A stretch of 64,000 nt of DNA from Betaproteobacteria bacterium (GCA_018970865.1 JAGWVN010000006.1:1-64000); one strand, 5' to 3'; numbered from the stretch's first letter, positions 8,305-17,244 are shown. Made by a program: numbers and translations. The notes: generated from the letters alone by a model not told the origin.

Positions 8305-8936
8305 GACGGCTCCCGCAGGCCGAGCAGGCCCATCACCTCGGCATCGTCCACCTGGCGGAAGTCGCGGTAGAAGGCGCCTACCGCGCCGAACAGCGCCGGC
8401 CGATGCAGGCAGACCACCTCGTCGGCAAAGCCCGCCACCGTCTCGAGGCTCTCGCGCGCGCCGACCGGCACCGCGCACACCAGCCGCGACGGCGCCTGCG
8501 CCCGCACGGCATGCAGGGCCGCGATCATGGTCGCGCCGGTGGCCAGGCCATCGTCGACCACGATCACGAGGCGGCCGGCGGCGTCCGCGGGCGGGCGGCC
8601 GCCGCAGTAGGCCAGCCGGCGCCGGTGCAGTTCATCGAGCTGCCGGGCGCGCTCGGCGGCCAGGTAGTCGGCATCGGCGCCCACTTCCCGGGCATGGGGC
8701 GAGAGCCAGCACCAGCCGGTCTCGTCGACCGCGCCGACCGCGAACTCGGGCGAGAAGGGCGCGCGCAGCTTGCGCACCAGCACCAGATCGAAATCGGCGC
8801 CGAGCCGCTGCGCGATGCGCTGCCCCATCGCGACCGCGCCACGCGGAACCGCCAGCACCAGCGCCTGGCGGTCGCGGTAGCGCGCCAGCGCGGTGGCGAG
8901 CCGGTCGGCGGCGTCGAGTCGGTCCTGGAAGATCAT
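8301..8936 (-). CDS. Phosphoribosyltransferase-fold protein (ComF / orotate PRT-like)
   Basis: A 211-residue type I phosphoribosyltransferase-fold protein. The PRPP-binding signature is VIVVDDGLATGATM (hydrophobic stretch, two acidic residues, then G-x-A-T-G-A-T). VPRGAVAMGQRIAQRLGADFDLVLVRKL near the start is the typical substrate-side loop of the stand-alone PRTase group. The ATG at 8936 starts MIFQDRLDAADRLA, the usual start of these proteins (FxDRxxAGxxLA). It overlaps the downstream alpha/beta hydrolase start by 4 bp. The base or sugar substrate is not known for this subgroup, so only the fold is assigned. Confidence 0.85.
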   Translation of the reverse strand: MIFQDRLDAADRLATALARYRDRQALVLAVPRGAVAMGQRIAQRLGADFDLVLVRKLRAPFSPEFAVGAVDETGWCWLSPHAREVGADADYLAAERARQLDELHRRRLAYCGGRPPADAAGRLVIVVDDGLATGATMIAALHAVRAQAPSRLVCAVPVGARESLETVAGFADEVVCLHRPALFGAVGAFYRDFRQVDDAEVMGLLGLREPS

Positions 8937-9034
8937 GGCGGGCGGGGCATGGAGGCTCGCCCCCATTGGACGCGCGCCCGCCCGGCGCCGCCTTGAGCGC
9001 GCGCATCGGCGTGCGCCGATGCGCGCGGCCGGGC

Positions 9035-10009
9035 TCAGGCGACGAAGCGCGCGAGCCGGCCGCGGATGATCGACTCGGCCTGCGCCATGATGCGGTCGAT
9101 CAGTTCCCTGACGGTGGGGATGTCGTGGATGAGGCCGGCCACCATGCCGCACGACCACGCGCCGGCGTCCATGGTGCCGTCGAGCATGATCTTCGGATAC
9201 ACGCCCGCGACCTCGTCGATGATGTCCTCGAACTTGAGGTTGGCGCCGAGGGTCTTCTCCTTCTCGAGAAGGCGGTCGACCGCGGCATTGCGCAGCACGC
9301 GCTCGGTGTTGCGCAGCGGGCGCATCACCAGACGGGTGTCGAGCTCGCTGGCGGCCACGATGGCCTTCTTCACATTCTCGTGAACCGGCGCCTCCTGGGT
9401 GGCGATGAAGCGGGTGCCCATGTTGATGCCATCGGCGCCGAGCGACAGGGCCGCGGCCAGCGAGCGCCCGTCGGCCATGCCGCCGGAGGCCACGAAGGGG
9501 ATCTTGAGCTCGTCGGCGGCGCGCGGCAGCAGGATGAAGTTGGGAATGTCGTCTTCGCCCGGGTGACCGCCGCACTCGAAGCCGTCGACGCTGACCGCGT
9601 CGCAGCCGATCGCCTCGGCCTTGAGCGAGTGGCGCACCGAGGTGCACTTGTGGATCACCTTGACGCCGGCCTCGTGCAGACCGGGCAGCCACTTCTGCGG
9701 ATTGTTGCCGGCGGTCTCGACCACCTTCACGCCGCCCTCGACGATCGCGCGGATGTAGCCGGGATAGTCGGGCGAGGACACGGTGGGCAGGAAGGTGAGG
9801 TTCACGCCGAAGGGCTTGTCGGTCATCTCGCGGCAGCGGCGGATCTCGTTGGCCAGCGCCTCGGGCGACTTCTGGGTGAGCCCGGTGATCAGGCCCAGGC
9901 CGCCGGCGTTGGAGACCGCCGCGGCGAGCTCGGCAAAGCCGACATAGTGCATGCCACCCTGGATGATCGGATGCTCGATGCCGAAGAGTTCGGTGATTCG
10001 GGTTTTCAT
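9035..10009 (-). CDS. Nitronate monooxygenase / 2-nitropropane dioxygenase-like FMN protein
   Basis: A 324-residue TIM-barrel FMN protein of the NPD family. The N-terminus (GIEHPIIQGGMHYVG), GLGLITGL, VDGFECGGHPGEDD, FVASGGMADGRSLAAAL and GADGINMGTRFIAT are FMN- and phosphate-binding landmarks. Family enzymes oxidise nitronates, and related proteins act as FMN-dependent reductases or oxygenases, so the exact reaction is open. Nearly the same length as other bacterial members. It lies 35 bp after the Bug receptor gene on the same strand and is probably co-transcribed with it, suggesting that the imported compound is processed here. Confidence 0.87.
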   Translation of the reverse strand: MKTRITELFGIEHPIIQGGMHYVGFAELAAAVSNAGGLGLITGLTQKSPEALANEIRRCREMTDKPFGVNLTFLPTVSSPDYPGYIRAIVEGGVKVVETAGNNPQKWLPGLHEAGVKVIHKCTSVRHSLKAEAIGCDAVSVDGFECGGHPGEDDIPNFILLPRAADELKIPFVASGGMADGRSLAAALSLGADGINMGTRFIATQEAPVHENVKKAIVAASELDTRLVMRPLRNTERVLRNAAVDRLLEKEKTLGANLKFEDIIDEVAGVYPKIMLDGTMDAGAWSCGMVAGLIHDIPTVRELIDRIMAQAESIIRGRLARFVA

Positions 10010-10044
10010 GACGGGGCTTTCGCGGGGTTGGAAGGGAAGAGGGC

Positions 10045-11043
10045 TCAGTCGACCTTGGCGCCCGAGGCCTTGACCACCGGCCCCCAGCGCCGCAGCTCGT
10101 CCTGGATCATGGCGGCCATCTGCTCGGCGGTGCCGCCGACGATCTCGTAGCCGAGCTCGCTCATGCGTTTGACGAACTCGGGCGCGCGCACCGCCTTCTG
10201 ACCCTCGGCATTGAGCCGCTCGATGATCTCGCGCGGGGTGCCGGCGGGCGCCGACAGGCCGAACCAGGCGGTGGACTGGTAGCTCGGGAAGCCCGCCTCG
10301 ATCATGGTGGGCAGCTCGGGCAGGGCGGTGGCGCGCTTCGGGCCGGTGGTGGCCAGCGCCTTGAGCTTGCCGGCCCGGATCTGCGAGATCGCCGACGGGA
10401 TGTTGTCGAACATCAGCTGGACCTGGCCGCCGATGAGGTCGGTGAGCGCCGGGCTGCTGCCCTTGTAGGGGATGTGCGCGATGTCGAGGTTGAGCATCTG
10501 CCGGAACATCTCGCCCGAGAGGTGGATGGTGGAGCCGCTGCCGCTGGAGGCATAGCTGAACTTGCCCGGGTTGGCGCGGATCAGGGCCACCAGCTCGGCC
10601 ACGGTGTTGGCCTTGACCCCGGGATTGACCACCAGGACATTGGCGAAGGCCCCCATCACGATGATGGGGGCGAGGTCCTTGTTGGGGTCGTAGCTCAGTT
10701 TCGAGTACAGGAAGGGCGTGATGCCGTGCAGGCTGCTGGGCGAGACCACCAGGGTGTAGCCGTCGGGCGCCGAGCGGGCCACGAACTCCGAGCCGATGTT
10801 GCCGCCGGCGCCGGGCCGGTTGTCGACATTGACCGGCTGACCGAGCTGCCTGGTGAGCTCGGCGGCCATCGCGCGGCCGATGATGTCGGTGGCACCGCCA
10901 GGGGCGTAGGGCACCACCAGCCGGATCGGTCGCGCAGGCCAGGCCTGGGCGCGCGCCGGCGCACCGAGCAGCGCGGGCGCGGCGGCGGCCGCCATCACCA
11001 GGGCGCGGCGGCGGGAGAATCGGGATCGGGGCGGAATGTTCAT
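10045..11043 (-). CDS. Bug-family (TTT) periplasmic receptor
   Basis: A 332-residue orphan receptor of the tripartite tricarboxylate transporter family. The start has a twin-arginine-like, strongly basic n-region (SRFSRRRALVMAA) followed by a hydrophobic stretch ending near ARAQAWPARP, so export by Tat or Sec is possible. The mature part begins PIRLVVPYAPGGATDIIGR, the Bug ligand loop, and continues with VDNRPGAGGNIG and FSYASSGSG loops. GGAGCCCC sits before the ATG at 11043. The gene leads a two-gene unit with the nitronate monooxygenase. It differs clearly from the other Bug receptor at 2.9-3.8 kb, so the ligands are probably different. Confidence 0.9.
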   Translation of the reverse strand: MNIPPRSRFSRRRALVMAAAAAPALLGAPARAQAWPARPIRLVVPYAPGGATDIIGRAMAAELTRQLGQPVNVDNRPGAGGNIGSEFVARSAPDGYTLVVSPSSLHGITPFLYSKLSYDPNKDLAPIIVMGAFANVLVVNPGVKANTVAELVALIRANPGKFSYASSGSGSTIHLSGEMFRQMLNLDIAHIPYKGSSPALTDLIGGQVQLMFDNIPSAISQIRAGKLKALATTGPKRATALPELPTMIEAGFPSYQSTAWFGLSAPAGTPREIIERLNAEGQKAVRAPEFVKRMSELGYEIVGGTAEQMAAMIQDELRRWGPVVKASGAKVD

Positions 11044-11234
11044 CGCGAGGGGCTCCTGGGTTGTCGGGCACGCCGGTGCGGCGGCGCGGGGCGGTCGGGC
11101 AGCGCTGCGACCGGCCGGCCGGCGGCCATCATAGTCCGAGCGCCGCCACCTCGACGCGTGCGGGGGTTCGATTGGCCCGCCGCCGCGGGCTCCGGTTGAC
11201 GCTGGCCGCGCCGCGCGGCTATGGTCCGCCCACC

Positions 11235-12191
11235 ATGAAGATCGCCCTCTGGCCCCGTTTCGCCCGCGCCCCGCTGCTTGATCACCTCGGTCGGGAGCCG
11301 GATTTCGACTGCCGTCTCGTCGATGACGCCGACAGCCTGCGGGCCGCGCTCGACGGCGCCCGGGCCCTGGTCATGCCGGGCAGTTCCTACGACGCGTCGG
11401 TCGCGCGGGTGCTGCGCGAACAGGCCGGCGCGCTGCGTTTCATCCAGCTGCTCACCGCCGGCTACGAGGGCCTGCTCGAGCACGGCGTGCCGCCGGGGGT
11501 TCGGGTGGCCAACGCCGGCGACAGCTGGTCGCCGGCCGTGGCCGAGCACGCCGTGGCGCTGATGCTGGCCATGGTGAAGTGCCTGCCGCTCGCGTTCGCG
11601 GCGCAGACCCGCCGCAGCTGGGACGCCGGCCGCATCGGCCCGCGCATGGGCACGCTGCAGGACCGCACCCTGGTCATCGTCGGCTGCGGCAGCATCGGCC
11701 GGGAAGCCGCGCGCCGGGCGCGCGGCCTGGGCATGCGGGTGATCGGGGTGGCGCGCACCGCGCGGCCGATGCCCGATGTCGACGAGGTGCTCGCCGCCGA
11801 CCAGCTCGATGCCGCGCTCGGCCGTGCCGACCTGGTGCTGGTGGCGGTACCCTCCAGCCCGGCCACGCGGGGCCTGATCGATGCCGCCCGCCTGGCCGCC
11901 TGCCGGCCGGGCGCGATGCTGGTCAATGTCGCGCGCGGCAATGTCGTCGATTCCGCCGCGCTGGCGCAGGCCCTGCGCAGCGGCCAGCTCGCCGCCGCGG
12001 GGCTCGATGTCACCGACCCCGAGCCGCTCACGCCGGACGATCCCCTGTGGGACGCGCCCAATCTGATCATCACGCCGCATGTGTCGGGGTCCAGCGGCCC
12101 GGAGGGCCTGGCGCGCCTGGCCCGCACCGTGACCGCGAACCTGCGCCGCGAAGCCGACGGCGAGACGCCGCGTCATCTGATCGCGCCCTGA
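11235..12191 (+). CDS. D-2-hydroxyacid dehydrogenase (NAD(P)-dependent)
   Basis: A 318-residue oxidoreductase interconverting a 2-oxoacid and a D-2-hydroxyacid. The Rossmann motif VIVGCGSIGREAARRA lies near the middle. The catalytic Arg is in VNVARGNVVD, the Glu in DVTDPEPL and the His in ITPHVSGSSG. The segment LLTAGYEGLLEHGVPPGV is the usual substrate-side loop. The ATG at 11235 was chosen because MKIALWPRF starts the catalytic domain; the frame is open to 11061 but that part is a GC-rich, non-family stretch. It is transcribed away from the Bug receptor. The substrate could be glyoxylate, hydroxypyruvate or another 2-oxoacid. Confidence 0.88.
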   Translation: MKIALWPRFARAPLLDHLGREPDFDCRLVDDADSLRAALDGARALVMPGSSYDASVARVLREQAGALRFIQLLTAGYEGLLEHGVPPGVRVANAGDSWSPAVAEHAVALMLAMVKCLPLAFAAQTRRSWDAGRIGPRMGTLQDRTLVIVGCGSIGREAARRARGLGMRVIGVARTARPMPDVDEVLAADQLDAALGRADLVLVAVPSSPATRGLIDAARLAACRPGAMLVNVARGNVVDSAALAQALRSGQLAAAGLDVTDPEPLTPDDPLWDAPNLIITPHVSGSSGPEGLARLARTVTANLRREADGETPRHLIAP

Positions 12192-12215
12192 GGCGCCATC
12201 GCGGGCCGTGGCGCC
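12192..12215. terminator. Hairpin between convergent genes
   Basis: A perfect 7-bp inverted repeat, GGCGCCA and TGGCGCC, separated by 10 bp, starts right at the end of the hydroxyacid dehydrogenase gene and faces the end of livM. There is no T-run, so termination would be weak or Rho-assisted. Confidence 0.35.
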
Positions 12216-12270
12216 CGGCAGCACGCCCACCGGCCCGGCGGGATCGGGATGGCGTCGGATGCGAGCGGTC

Positions 12271-13350
12271 TCAGGGCCGACGGGCCGCGGCCAGGGCCCG
12301 CAGCCGGCCGACCACGCCGCTGGGGAAGTGGTAGACCGACAGCACGAAGAGCACGCCCAGCCAGAGCAGCCAGCGATCCGGCGAGAACAGCGCCTGCAGC
12401 ATCGGAATCCCCTGCGCGGCCTCGGCTGCCAGCGCGAGGAGGTCCTGGAGGTAGTTCTGGGCCAGCACGAACAGCACGCTGCCCACCACCGCGCCATAGA
12501 GCGTGCCCATGCCGCCGATCACCACGATCAGCAGGATGTCGAGCATGATCTCGAAGCTCAGGGTGGTGTCGGGGCCGGTGTAGCGCAGCCACAGCGCCAG
12601 CAGCGCGCCGGCCACGGTGGCCAGCAGCGCCGAGAGCACGCCCGACACGGTGCGGAACACCACGGTGCGATAGCCGATCGCCTCGGCGCGAAAGTCGTTC
12701 TCGCGGATGGCCTGCAGCACCCGGCCGAAGGGCGAATTGACCACCCGCAGCAGCGCGAGGAACAGCAGCGTCACCACGCCGAAGATCAGCCAGTAGCAGA
12801 GCACCCGCCCGTCGATCGTCAGCCCGAGCACCGGCTCCTCCACCAGCCGGAAGGCCGGCGAGAGCCAGGACGGATTGCGAAAGGTGAGACCGTCCTCGCC
12901 GCCGGTGAGCTCGCTCAGCTGCGAGGCCAGGGTCTGGAAGGCGCTGGCCACCGCGAGCGTGATCATGGCGTAGAAGATCGCCCTCACCCGCAGCGAGAAC
13001 AGGCCGATCAGCAGCGAGAGCAGCAGCGACAGGGCCAGCGCCACGGCGATGCCGATGAGCACCGCGCCCGGGCCCTCGCCCAGCCGCGTGCTGGCCACCG
13101 CCACCCCGTAGGCGCCGATGCCGAAGAACATGGTGTGGGCGAAGCTCACGATGCCGGTGTAGCCCAGCAGCAGGTCGTAGCTGGCCACCAGCAGGATGAA
13201 CACCAGCACCTTGGCGGCCACGCCCAGGGCCTTGCTGCCCGGAAACAGGAAGGGCGCCAGCGCCAGCCCGAGCGCCATCAGCAGCAGCAGCGCGGCCAGC
13301 CACCGGCTGCGCGGCCGGTCATGGGACAGAAGGCGGTCGAGCGCGGCCAT
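12271..13350 (-). CDS. livM: Branched-chain amino acid ABC transporter permease LivM
   Basis: A 359-residue inner-membrane permease with about ten hydrophobic segments, the last gene of the liv-type operon. LLLGYTGIVSFAHTMFFGIGAYG is the LivM hallmark where the channel helix meets the first loop, and RENDFRAEAIGYR is the coupling region that touches the ATPases. VIGGMGTLYGAVVGSV is the conserved late segment. The ATG at 13350 was preferred: it lies 5 bp after the livH stop, while the ATG at 13395 would overlap livH by 40 bp. Works as a heterodimer with LivH. The amino acid or amide carried cannot be read from the permease. Confidence 0.9.
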   Translation of the reverse strand: MAALDRLLSHDRPRSRWLAALLLLMALGLALAPFLFPGSKALGVAAKVLVFILLVASYDLLLGYTGIVSFAHTMFFGIGAYGVAVASTRLGEGPGAVLIGIAVALALSLLLSLLIGLFSLRVRAIFYAMITLAVASAFQTLASQLSELTGGEDGLTFRNPSWLSPAFRLVEEPVLGLTIDGRVLCYWLIFGVVTLLFLALLRVVNSPFGRVLQAIRENDFRAEAIGYRTVVFRTVSGVLSALLATVAGALLALWLRYTGPDTTLSFEIMLDILLIVVIGGMGTLYGAVVGSVLFVLAQNYLQDLLALAAEAAQGIPMLQALFSPDRWLLWLGVLFVLSVYHFPSGVVGRLRALAAARRP

Positions 13351-13355
13351 GGCGG

Positions 13356-14387
13356 TCAGCGGCGCGCCACCGGGTACAGGCCCTGCGGCCGCCACAGCAG
13401 CACCGCCACCATCAGCGCGATGTTCGAGAACAGCGCCATCTTGGGCGCCAGAAAGCCGGTGTAGTTGGCCAGCAGCCCCACCAGCAGCGCGCCGATCAGG
13501 CAGCCCACGGTGGAGCCCAGGCCGCCGATGATGATCACGATGAAGATCAGCACATTCACCTGCGCGCCGATCTGCGGCACCACGCTCTGCTGATACAGGC
13601 CCCAGAGCACGCCGCCCAGACCGGCCAGCGCCGAGCCGGCGACGAAGACCCCCACGAACAGCCGCTGGATGCGGTAGCCGAGCGACTCGACCATCTCGCG
13701 GTCCTGCACGCCGGCCCGGATCAGCAGGCCGAGCTTGGTGCGGTTGAGCACCAGCAGCAGCGCGAGCAGCACCAGCAGGCCCACCGCCACCGCGAACAGC
13801 CGGTACTTCTCGATCGCGGCGTCACCCAGCAGCAGCGCGCCGCGCAGCGAGGGCGGCAGGGGCAGCGGGATCTGCTGCGGCCCCCAGAGGAGCTTGATGA
13901 GTTCCTCGCCGACGATCATGCCGCCCATGGTGATGAGGATCTGCTTCAGATGCTGGCCGTACACCGGACGCACCACCAGCCGCTCGAAGACCCAGCCGAG
14001 CGCGCCCGCGGCCGTCATGGCGGCAAGCATGGCGAGCCCGATGGCGGCGAGGTTGGGCAGCAGCGCCTCGGCGCCGGCCAGGCCGACCGCGCCCGCCATC
14101 ACGCTGGTGGCCACGAAGGCGCCCAGGGCGATGAACACGCCATGGCCGAAATTGAGCACATCCATCAACCCGAACACCAGGGTGAGGCCGGAGGCGATGA
14201 TGAAGATGATCATGCCCATGGCCAGCCCGGCCACGGTGAGCGTGAACCAGGTGGATGCGGAGCCGATCAGCGGCAGGCCGAGCGCCGCCAGCCCGGCCAG
14301 CAGGGCGAGCGGCAGCGCGTCGAAGCGCTCGCGCGGCAGCGCCGGGGCCGGGCCGTCGGCCGGCTCGGGGGTGTCGGCCACGCTCAT
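13356..14387 (-). CDS. livH: Branched-chain amino acid ABC transporter permease LivH
   Basis: A 343-residue permease with about nine membrane segments. LVFGLMDVLNFGHGVFIALGAF is the LivH hallmark, IIGGLGSTVGCLIGAL the late conserved segment. Its ATG overlaps the livF stop (ATGA at 14384-14387), giving tight coupling. It has a slightly long proline/alanine-rich cytoplasmic start of about 25 residues before the first helix. Partner of LivM in the membrane channel of a hydrophobic amino acid, amide or aromatic-acid uptake system. Confidence 0.9.
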   Translation of the reverse strand: MSVADTPEPADGPAPALPRERFDALPLALLAGLAALGLPLIGSASTWFTLTVAGLAMGMIIFIIASGLTLVFGLMDVLNFGHGVFIALGAFVATSVMAGAVGLAGAEALLPNLAAIGLAMLAAMTAAGALGWVFERLVVRPVYGQHLKQILITMGGMIVGEELIKLLWGPQQIPLPLPPSLRGALLLGDAAIEKYRLFAVAVGLLVLLALLLVLNRTKLGLLIRAGVQDREMVESLGYRIQRLFVGVFVAGSALAGLGGVLWGLYQQSVVPQIGAQVNVLIFIVIIIGGLGSTVGCLIGALLVGLLANYTGFLAPKMALFSNIALMVAVLLWRPQGLYPVARR

Positions 14388-15118
14388 GCCGCGCTCCGCA
14401 GGGCCAGACCGAGCAGACGCTGCTGCAGCGCGCCGTCGGCGGCGAACTCGGCCATGCCGCCGGTGTGCACCACCCGGCCGTCGTCCATCACCGCCACCCG
14501 ATCGCCGAGCGCGCGGGCCACGCCCAGGTTCTGCTCCACCAGCAGCACCGTGGCGCCGTCACGCTTGAGCTCGCCCAGGGCCTCGACCAGGTTGTCGACA
14601 ATCGCCGGCGCCAGGCCCTTGCTCGGCTCATCGATCAGCAGCAGCTCGCGCGGCTCGATGATCGCGCGGGCCACCGCGAGCATCTGCTTCTGGCCGCCCG
14701 ACAGCCCGCCCGCGCGCTGCAGCCAGAACCGGCGCAGCGCCGGGAACAGGCCGAGGATCCAGTCGAGCCGTTGCGCGTCGAGCTCGCCGGCATGGCGGGC
14801 GGCGCGCGCCGCGAGCACCATGTTCTCGCGCACCGACAGGTCGGTGAAGATGCCCATGTTCTCGGGCACATAGGCGATGCCGGCGCGGGCGATCTCGGGC
14901 GTGGCCAGCGCCCCGATCGGCCGGCCGGCCAGCCGCAGCTCGCCGGCGCTGGCCCGCCACAGGCCCATGATCGTGCGCAGCGTGGTGGTCTTGCCCGCGC
15001 CGTTGCGGCCCAGCAGCATGGTCACCTCGCCACGCGGCACCAGCAGGTCGACGCCATGCAGCAGGTGGTAGGCGCCCACATGGGTGTGCACCGCGCGCAG
15101 CTCGAGCAGGATGTCCAT
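14384..15118 (-). CDS. livF: Branched-chain amino acid ABC transporter ATPase LivF
   Basis: A 244-residue ABC ATPase. Walker A is GRNGAGKTTT, the signature is LSGGQKQMLAVARA, Walker B with catalytic Glu is LLLIDEPSKGLAP, and the H-loop region is replaced by LLVEQN as usual in LivF. The frame is open far upstream through livG, but MDILLELRAVHTHVGAYH at 15118 is the normal LivF start, 14 bp after the livG stop. SKGLAP (rather than TNGLDP) is typical for the family. Energises the transporter with LivG. Confidence 0.92.
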   Translation of the reverse strand: MDILLELRAVHTHVGAYHLLHGVDLLVPRGEVTMLLGRNGAGKTTTLRTIMGLWRASAGELRLAGRPIGALATPEIARAGIAYVPENMGIFTDLSVRENMVLAARAARHAGELDAQRLDWILGLFPALRRFWLQRAGGLSGGQKQMLAVARAIIEPRELLLIDEPSKGLAPAIVDNLVEALGELKRDGATVLLVEQNLGVARALGDRVAVMDDGRVVHTGGMAEFAADGALQQRLLGLALRSAA

Positions 15119-15132
15119 CGTCGCCTCGTCCC

Positions 15133-15924
15133 TCAGCCCACGGCGGGACCCGCAGCCAGAGCGGCCGCCCCGGCCTCGGCAAAGGCGGCGCTGCCGAGGT
15201 AGGCCTGCTGCACCACCGGCGAGGCGATCACCGCCGCCGGCTCGCCATCGGCCACCAGCCGGCCGTTGTGCAGCACCACGATGCGATCGGCGAGCTCGCG
15301 CACCACATCCATCTTGTGCTCCACCAGCAGGATCGCCCGCTCGCGGCGCGCCTTCAGCGCGCGGATCAGGTCGAGCACCACCGGCACCTCGTCGGCGCTC
15401 ATGCCGGCGGTGGGCTCGTCGAAGAGGTAGACCTTGGGGTCCAGGGCCATCAGCAGCGCCACCTCGAGCTTGCGCTGATCGCCGTGCGGCAGACCGGCGG
15501 CCGGCAGCGCGCGCCGGGCATCGAGCCGAACCGCGTCGAGCAGCGCGCGGGCCTCGTCGATCCAGGCCCGGTGATCGAGCCACACCGACCAGGCGTTGAG
15601 CCCGCCGCCGCGCCGGGCCTGCACCGCGAGGCGCACATTCTCGAGCACCGACAGGCCGGGGAAGAGCTGGGTGAGCTGGAAGGCCCGCCCCAGGCCGCGG
15701 CGGGTGCGCAGCGGCGCCGGCAGCGCGGTGATGTCCTCGCCGTCGAGCCGCACCCGTCCGGCGGTGGCGGGCAGTTGTCCGGAGATCAGGTTGAAGTAGG
15801 TGGTCTTGCCCGCGCCGTTGGGCCCGACGATGGCGGTGAGCGTGCCGGCCGCGAAGCGGCAGCTCACCTGGTCGACCGCGACATGGCCGCCGAACCGGAC
15901 GCTGAGGCCCTCGGTCTCGAGCAC
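15133..15924 (-). CDS. livG: Branched-chain amino acid ABC transporter ATPase LivG
   Basis: A 263-residue ABC ATPase. Walker A is GPNGAGKTTYFNLISG and Walker B YLFDEPTAGMS; VEHKMDVVRELADRIVVLHNG is the LivG-specific late segment. The signature motif region reads LPHGDQRKLEVALLMA, in which the usual LSYGEQR is altered to LPHGDQR, a variant seen in part of the family. It starts with GTG (15924), 12 bp after the receptor gene's stop. The C-terminal 20 residues are alanine/glycine-rich. Confidence 0.9.
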   Translation of the reverse strand: MLETEGLSVRFGGHVAVDQVSCRFAAGTLTAIVGPNGAGKTTYFNLISGQLPATAGRVRLDGEDITALPAPLRTRRGLGRAFQLTQLFPGLSVLENVRLAVQARRGGGLNAWSVWLDHRAWIDEARALLDAVRLDARRALPAAGLPHGDQRKLEVALLMALDPKVYLFDEPTAGMSADEVPVVLDLIRALKARRERAILLVEHKMDVVRELADRIVVLHNGRLVADGEPAAVIASPVVQQAYLGSAAFAEAGAAALAAGPAVG

Positions 15925-15936
15925 GGCGGCTGCCGT

Positions 15937-17169
15937 TCAGCGCCGGTTGCGGATCGGCACATTCATCTGGTCGGCGCGGATCACCGAGACCAGCTCGGGC
16001 ACGCCCCAGGGGAAGGCCGGGTCGACCTTGATGCGGAAGTGGTACATGTCCTGGAGCGCCTGGTGATCCTCCTTGCGGAAGACCATGCTGCCCTTGGGCG
16101 TCTCGAACTTCATGCCTTCCATGGCGGCGATCAGGCGGTCGGTGGTGGTGTCGCCGCCGGTCTTCTTGAGGGCCTCGACCACGGCGATCGCGGCGGTCAT
16201 GCCGCCGGCGGTGAAGAAGTCGGGCGGATTCTTGAACTTGAGGTAGTGGTTGGCCACCAGCCACTCGTTCACCGGGTTCTTGGGAATGCCGAAGTAGTAG
16301 TAGGTGGCGCCCTCCATGCCCGGAAACTGCTTGTAGGCGGTCATGGCCGGCAGGATGTTGCCGCCGGTGGCGATCTCGATGCCGTGGCGCTTCAGGTCGA
16401 GGTCGGCGATCTTGAACGGATTGCCGCCGCCGCCCGCCCAGATGATCCAGATCACCTTGCGGCCGGGCAGATCCTTGAGGCGGTCGATGATGCGCTGCGC
16501 GCCCGCGGTGAAGTCGGTGGTGGTGGTGGGCAGGTATTCCTCGTGGACGATCTTCGCGGTGCGGACCGCCTCCTTGAAGGCCTTCACGCCGTCGCGGCCG
16601 AAGGCGTAGTCCTGCGCCAGCGTGGCGATGTGCACGCCGGCCTTGTCGAGCGCCACCGCGTTGCTGATCGCGTCCTGGCTGGAGTTGCGGCCGGTGCGGA
16701 AGATGTAGCGGTTCCACTTGTCGCCGGTGATGCTGTCGGCCACCGCGGGCTCCACCAGCAGGATCTTCCGGTACTCCTCGGCCACCGGCAGCATGGCCAG
16801 CGCCACCCCGCTGGAGGTGGGCCCCACGGCGATGTCGACCTTGTCGTCGGCATAGGCCTGGGCGAGCAGGTTCTTGCCCACATCCGGCTTGCCCTGGTCG
16901 TCCTTCTCGATGACCACCAGCTTGCGGCCGGCCACCGTCATGGTGCCGCCGGTGGCGTAGTCGAGCCCCATCAGGAAGCCGGTGCTGGTCTGCTTGCCAT
17001 AGGCCTCGAGCGGGCCGGTGACCGAGCGGATGTGGGCGATGCGGATCTCGCCCTTGGCCTTGGACTGGGCCAGCGCGGGCGCGGGCGCGGCCAGGCCGGA
17101 CAGGGCGGAGAGGGTGAGGGCAGACGCGGCGAGGCGAGCCGCGGCGCGGCGCGAGCGGAAGGCGGTCAT
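15937..17169 (-). CDS. ABC transporter substrate-binding protein, branched-chain amino acid (LivK-like) family
   Basis: A 410-residue periplasmic receptor that leads the liv-type operon. The signal peptide covers about residues 1-35 (basic RSRRAAAR start, then an Ala/Leu core to ALAQS). The mature part begins GEIRIAHIRSVTGPLEAYGKQ, the Peripla_BP_6 opening, with the ligand-site stretch GPTSSGVALAM and FRTGRNSSQDA later. The ATG at 17169 fits the signal peptide; the open frame further upstream runs through the tRNA gene and cannot be coding. The family binds Leu/Ile/Val but also amides, urea and aromatic acids, and the YYYFGIPKNPVNEW region suggests a ligand other than branched-chain amino acids, so no specific ligand is assigned. 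Confidence 0.88.
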   Translation of the reverse strand: MTAFRSRRAAARLAASALTLSALSGLAAPAPALAQSKAKGEIRIAHIRSVTGPLEAYGKQTSTGFLMGLDYATGGTMTVAGRKLVVIEKDDQGKPDVGKNLLAQAYADDKVDIAVGPTSSGVALAMLPVAEEYRKILLVEPAVADSITGDKWNRYIFRTGRNSSQDAISNAVALDKAGVHIATLAQDYAFGRDGVKAFKEAVRTAKIVHEEYLPTTTTDFTAGAQRIIDRLKDLPGRKVIWIIWAGGGGNPFKIADLDLKRHGIEIATGGNILPAMTAYKQFPGMEGATYYYFGIPKNPVNEWLVANHYLKFKNPPDFFTAGGMTAAIAVVEALKKTGGDTTTDRLIAAMEGMKFETPKGSMVFRKEDHQALQDMYHFRIKVDPAFPWGVPELVSVIRADQMNVPIRNRR

Positions 17170-17244
17170 GGGGGCAGACTCCAGGCAGGGCCGGCGAAGG
17201 GTCGCCTGCTGCAACGGCGGGCGCCCGGAACCGACAAGACCCTG

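Noticed and set aside
4906-8370. Open frame of 1154 codons on the plus strand
   Set aside because: It runs antisense to the CoA-transferase, acyl-CoA dehydrogenase and hydrolase genes and out of frame over the methionine synthase; it has no recognisable domain. Long antisense frames are expected at this GC content.
13351-13395. Upstream ATG for livM at 13395
   Set aside because: It would overlap livH by 40 bp; the ATG at 13350 is 5 bp after the livH stop and gives a normal N-terminus.
14384-16717. A single 777-codon frame covering livF and livG regions
   Set aside because: Only the livF part (to 15118) is real; the rest reads livG and the receptor out of frame.
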